Notes under the pieces: model-generated
Database searches by the model: none
What the model was told of the DNA's origin: nothing
The model's input: the letters and a program-made list of their open reading frames with translations, nothing else
Shown here: one piece after another, positions 20,536 through 22,822 of the stretch
Layout: every line of letters starts with the position of its first letter
Position numbering within the stretch: the first letter of the stretch is position 1
Assembly (NCBI GenBank): GCA_000969725.1
Contig: JXSR01S035446.1
Direction: 5' to 3' (one strand)
Source: Ophiothrix spiculata
Lineage: Eukaryota > Echinodermata > Ophiuroidea > Amphilepidida > Ophiotrichidae
Length of the DNA stretch: 22,822 nt
Made by a program: the position numbers and the translations under genes

Positions 20536-20839
20536 TGCAACCTCATACTATAAACCTATACTCTTAAGCTCGATATACGCTCTAAACATGTAGTCTAAAC
20601 TTTCAGTAATAATGGCGAGATTCGCTTTGATTTAGTTTTGTTATTCGAAAACATTATTTTTTTTTTCATCACTATTAAAAGAGACAATGATTTTAATTCA
20701 GTTTCTAACGGAAAGGAACAAATTTAGGGGAAATAAGGTTAAAACCTCTTTTCTACATCAACTGTGGTTTAAAAGTCCAGTTTCTATTTAAGCTACTAAT
20801 AAAATCTGAAATAAAGACATAAATGCATATATCAACGTA

Positions 20840-22822
20840 GGCGCAGCCGTCATCAAATGTGAATAAAAACATAAATCATGTTGTCATGGAAATTTCAACT
20901 TCAAAATTAGCATAATAACAGTCAATTCTATTTATAGAACCCTTGAAAATCTCCGAGTCAATTATTAATGATTTTCTTCAAAGACATTTCCTGTACACGT
21001 TTCCCTCTTTTTAATTTATAAATATTGTCCTATTTAATCATATTGAAATTTTTAGTTGCTTTTGCTACTTTTTTAATCATAATGAATCATAACTGGGATT
21101 CTATCTTGAAACTACGCGATGGCAAGTGAGTATAAGGGTTTCAGAAAATCAACATTTAAGATTTAAGCAAATACGGTTAATGGCATTTCAGACATAATTT
21201 AGTGTACATGTTATAACAAAATGGAATTAACTTAACTATCAAAATGCACTCAAGTATTTTTCCTTAGTAAAGATTTTTATGGGGAAATTAGAGCCCAAAA
21301 ATTATTAATCCAGAAAAAAAAAAAAAAACATACACAAAAAAATACTTCTTCTTAAATGATGCATATTTAAGACGATTGGTTATCAAGTTAAGTTTTACCG
21401 ATGGAATATTCAGTAACGACTACTTTATATGATTTTCAAACAAGAGTGTAAGTCTTTGGGTGTTCTTCAAATAATCATATTAAAGATAACATAACCATTG
21501 GATACTCTCGATCCGTGTTCCTTCTATATCCAAATGTCATCGTGCTACTCAATCTAGTGTGAAGATACATAAGCTTATACTTCGAACATTTGTTTGGAAT
21601 TCAAAGAATGCCGCCAGTCTGGGTTGCGTAGTACAACGAGTTGTAGACTGCTTCATATGTAGATGATGGTTGGCACAGCAGGACACAAATACAAAATAAT
21701 TAATTGTGCCTAATGAAAATATTGCACTGCACGTGCACTAAACATTTCGCATAATAATTTTATTTATTTGCATTTTGATTCATATTAGCTGGTATTGTGA
21801 CATTGACCTTTCCTCTTTTGTTAATGAATAAAAAAAGGATACAGCAGAAGTATATGCTGAAAATTTCACTTGATTTCGACAATTGGTTTTCCCCGGTTGT
21901 TTTCAAATTATAATCCTTTTGCACTTTAAAAATCCCATAGGTTATAACTACTCTAAGGGCCCGACAGTAATTAGAAAATGGCACATTTGAAAGAAGGGTT
22001 TGGGGATTGGAACTTTTTACAGTTAATGATTATTTCTAGCTAAAAAACTCCTCAATTTCGATAGAGGTGACCTTGATGATGAAAAGTGGATCATGAATAG
22101 CCCCTTTAACATATTAATTGTTAAATAAAATAGTTATTATGTGACCATCCATAACGAACTAGCAGTTTAAAAGTTGGTCCCTGGTCTAATTGAGGACCCT
22201 AGAACTAGAAGGGGGTTAGAAGTACTGTTAGAACACATTGAGTGCAAACTGAGCAAATGGCACAAACATAAAATCATTTGTGTTGTCTTGAATGGTATTG
22301 CTGTATTTCGCAGTGACTTTTACGCATGCTCTGATCATCAAATTACTACAAAACTTTTACAGAATGTAGAAATGAGAATTCTGTAGCAGAAAATTGACAC
22401 AACTCGATTTTCAAGATTTTGTGACTTATAGTTCTAGGGTCCTCAATTTAATTTGTGTTATTAAAGAATTAATAAAATTGTGCACATTTCTTATACTATG
22501 TTATTGTTGCCACGAAATGAGAAACATGTAGGTTCCGACATGTGCCTCCTGTGATGAGCCACATATGATATACAAGTTATGAGCTCCAATGCTGATTGAC
22601 AAATTGGATTGGCTTTCAGTTTTTACTGGTAATAAACAGCTGTTGCTATAGGCATCACGTTACAACCAAGTTTAATGCGAAAGGTCAAAGCAGGGCCATT
22701 TTGTAATACAATAAACCATACACTATGAGTTAATCGTTCACAACCAAGTAAAGGAAGGACCAAAGCAAGTGTATACTCAAAACCAGACACTTTTAGTTAT
22801 AATTGAAGTTCATATGTCAATG
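20840..22822 (+). repeat. Duplicated unit S, copy 2, interrupted by a MITE and cut by the window edge
   Basis: It carries the same anchors as copy 1 at increasing offsets: about +1922 (20885), +2109 (21596-21617) and +2573 (22588). The last step is mostly explained by the 261 bp element at 22188-22448. The A portion expected at its 3' end would lie at or beyond the window edge. A run of sixteen A occurs near 21314-21329. Confidence 0.7.
22188..22448. mobile_element. 261 bp MITE inserted in unit S copy 2
   Basis: The left end AATTGAGGACCCTAGAACTA is exactly inverted at the right end (complement read from 22448). TA dinucleotides adjoin both ends (22187-22188 overlapping the left end, 22449-22450 on the right), which would suit a Tc1/mariner-like insertion, but the exact boundary is ambiguous by one base. 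The 70-codon frame at 22174-22386 lies mostly within it and shows no transposase motif. Confidence 0.75.

Larger units (their letters stand above)
18278..22822 (+). other. POPDC first coding intron (partial), filled with duplicated repeats
   Basis: From the splice donor to the window end I find no exon that continues the Popeye domain in the required phase. The interval holds a 28 bp tandem duplication (18727-18782), two direct copies of a 1.6-2 kb repeat unit, and one small MITE. Open frames here (for example near 19899-20289 and 22174-22386) are short and lie inside repeats. Confidence 0.6.

Noticed and set aside
22174-22386. 70-codon frame as a gene
   Set aside because: It begins just outside and runs inside the 261 bp MITE, with no transposase motif and no upstream context.
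1-22822. CRISPR array, prokaryotic defence system or operon
   Set aside because: No regularly spaced repeats with unique spacers and no clustered long frames. The intron-bearing gene, SINE and MITEs indicate animal nuclear DNA.

Overview
This window looks like AT-rich, repeat-dense, non-coding DNA from an invertebrate animal, most plausibly a mollusc or another lophotrochozoan. Four things point that way: a split, intron-bearing gene for a Popeye-domain protein; a TTAGGG-type interstitial telomeric repeat; a tRNA-derived SINE with an animal-type central core; and many small non-autonomous DNA transposons with target-site duplications. The placement within invertebrates is inference. There are no operons, ribosome binding sites or bacterial-style genes. 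Nearly all open frames are short and explained by repeats or chance.

The only protein-coding exon I can support is at 17775-18277 (+). It is the first coding exon of a POPDC (Popeye domain-containing) membrane protein, with a glycosylatable N-terminus, three membrane segments and the start of the Popeye domain. It ends at a consensus splice donor inside a conserved Ser-Gly-Arg. I find no credible second coding exon in the remaining 4.5 kb, so 18278-22822 reads as a large first coding intron. About 0.5 kb of possible promoter/5' UTR lies upstream.

The rest is a mosaic of repeats. From left to right: one copy of repeat A (1-342); a pre-miRNA-sized hairpin beside a short telomeric array (1111-1252); a faint copy of the long inverted-repeat family (about 1306-1490); a 1.03 kb mariner-type element with TA duplications and long terminal inverted repeats (2086-3117); a long inverted repeat with 1.2-1.4 kb arms (4234-5652 and 7657-8820) enclosing repeat B and an inverted copy of A; a hAT-type MITE (10083-10362); a pair of GC-rich palindromes about 300 bp apart (10705-11049); a G-quadruplex-prone tract facing a C-rich tract (11420-11526); a CACTA-type MITE rich in sub-terminal TGRTCA motifs (12708-13256); a second copy of B (13388-13745); a tRNA-SINE (14438-14701) with a 152 bp MITE just beyond its tail (14716-14867); and finally, inside the POPDC intron, a tandem direct duplication of a 1.6-2 kb unit that carries repeat A (18915-20535 and 20840-22822), the second copy broken by another small MITE (22188-22448).

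No autonomous transposase, reverse transcriptase, CRISPR array or new enzymatic system is visible. What is notable is the number of structurally distinct elements with clean boundaries, and the repeat units shared between distant parts of the window. All alignments were done by eye, so identities and edges are approximate.
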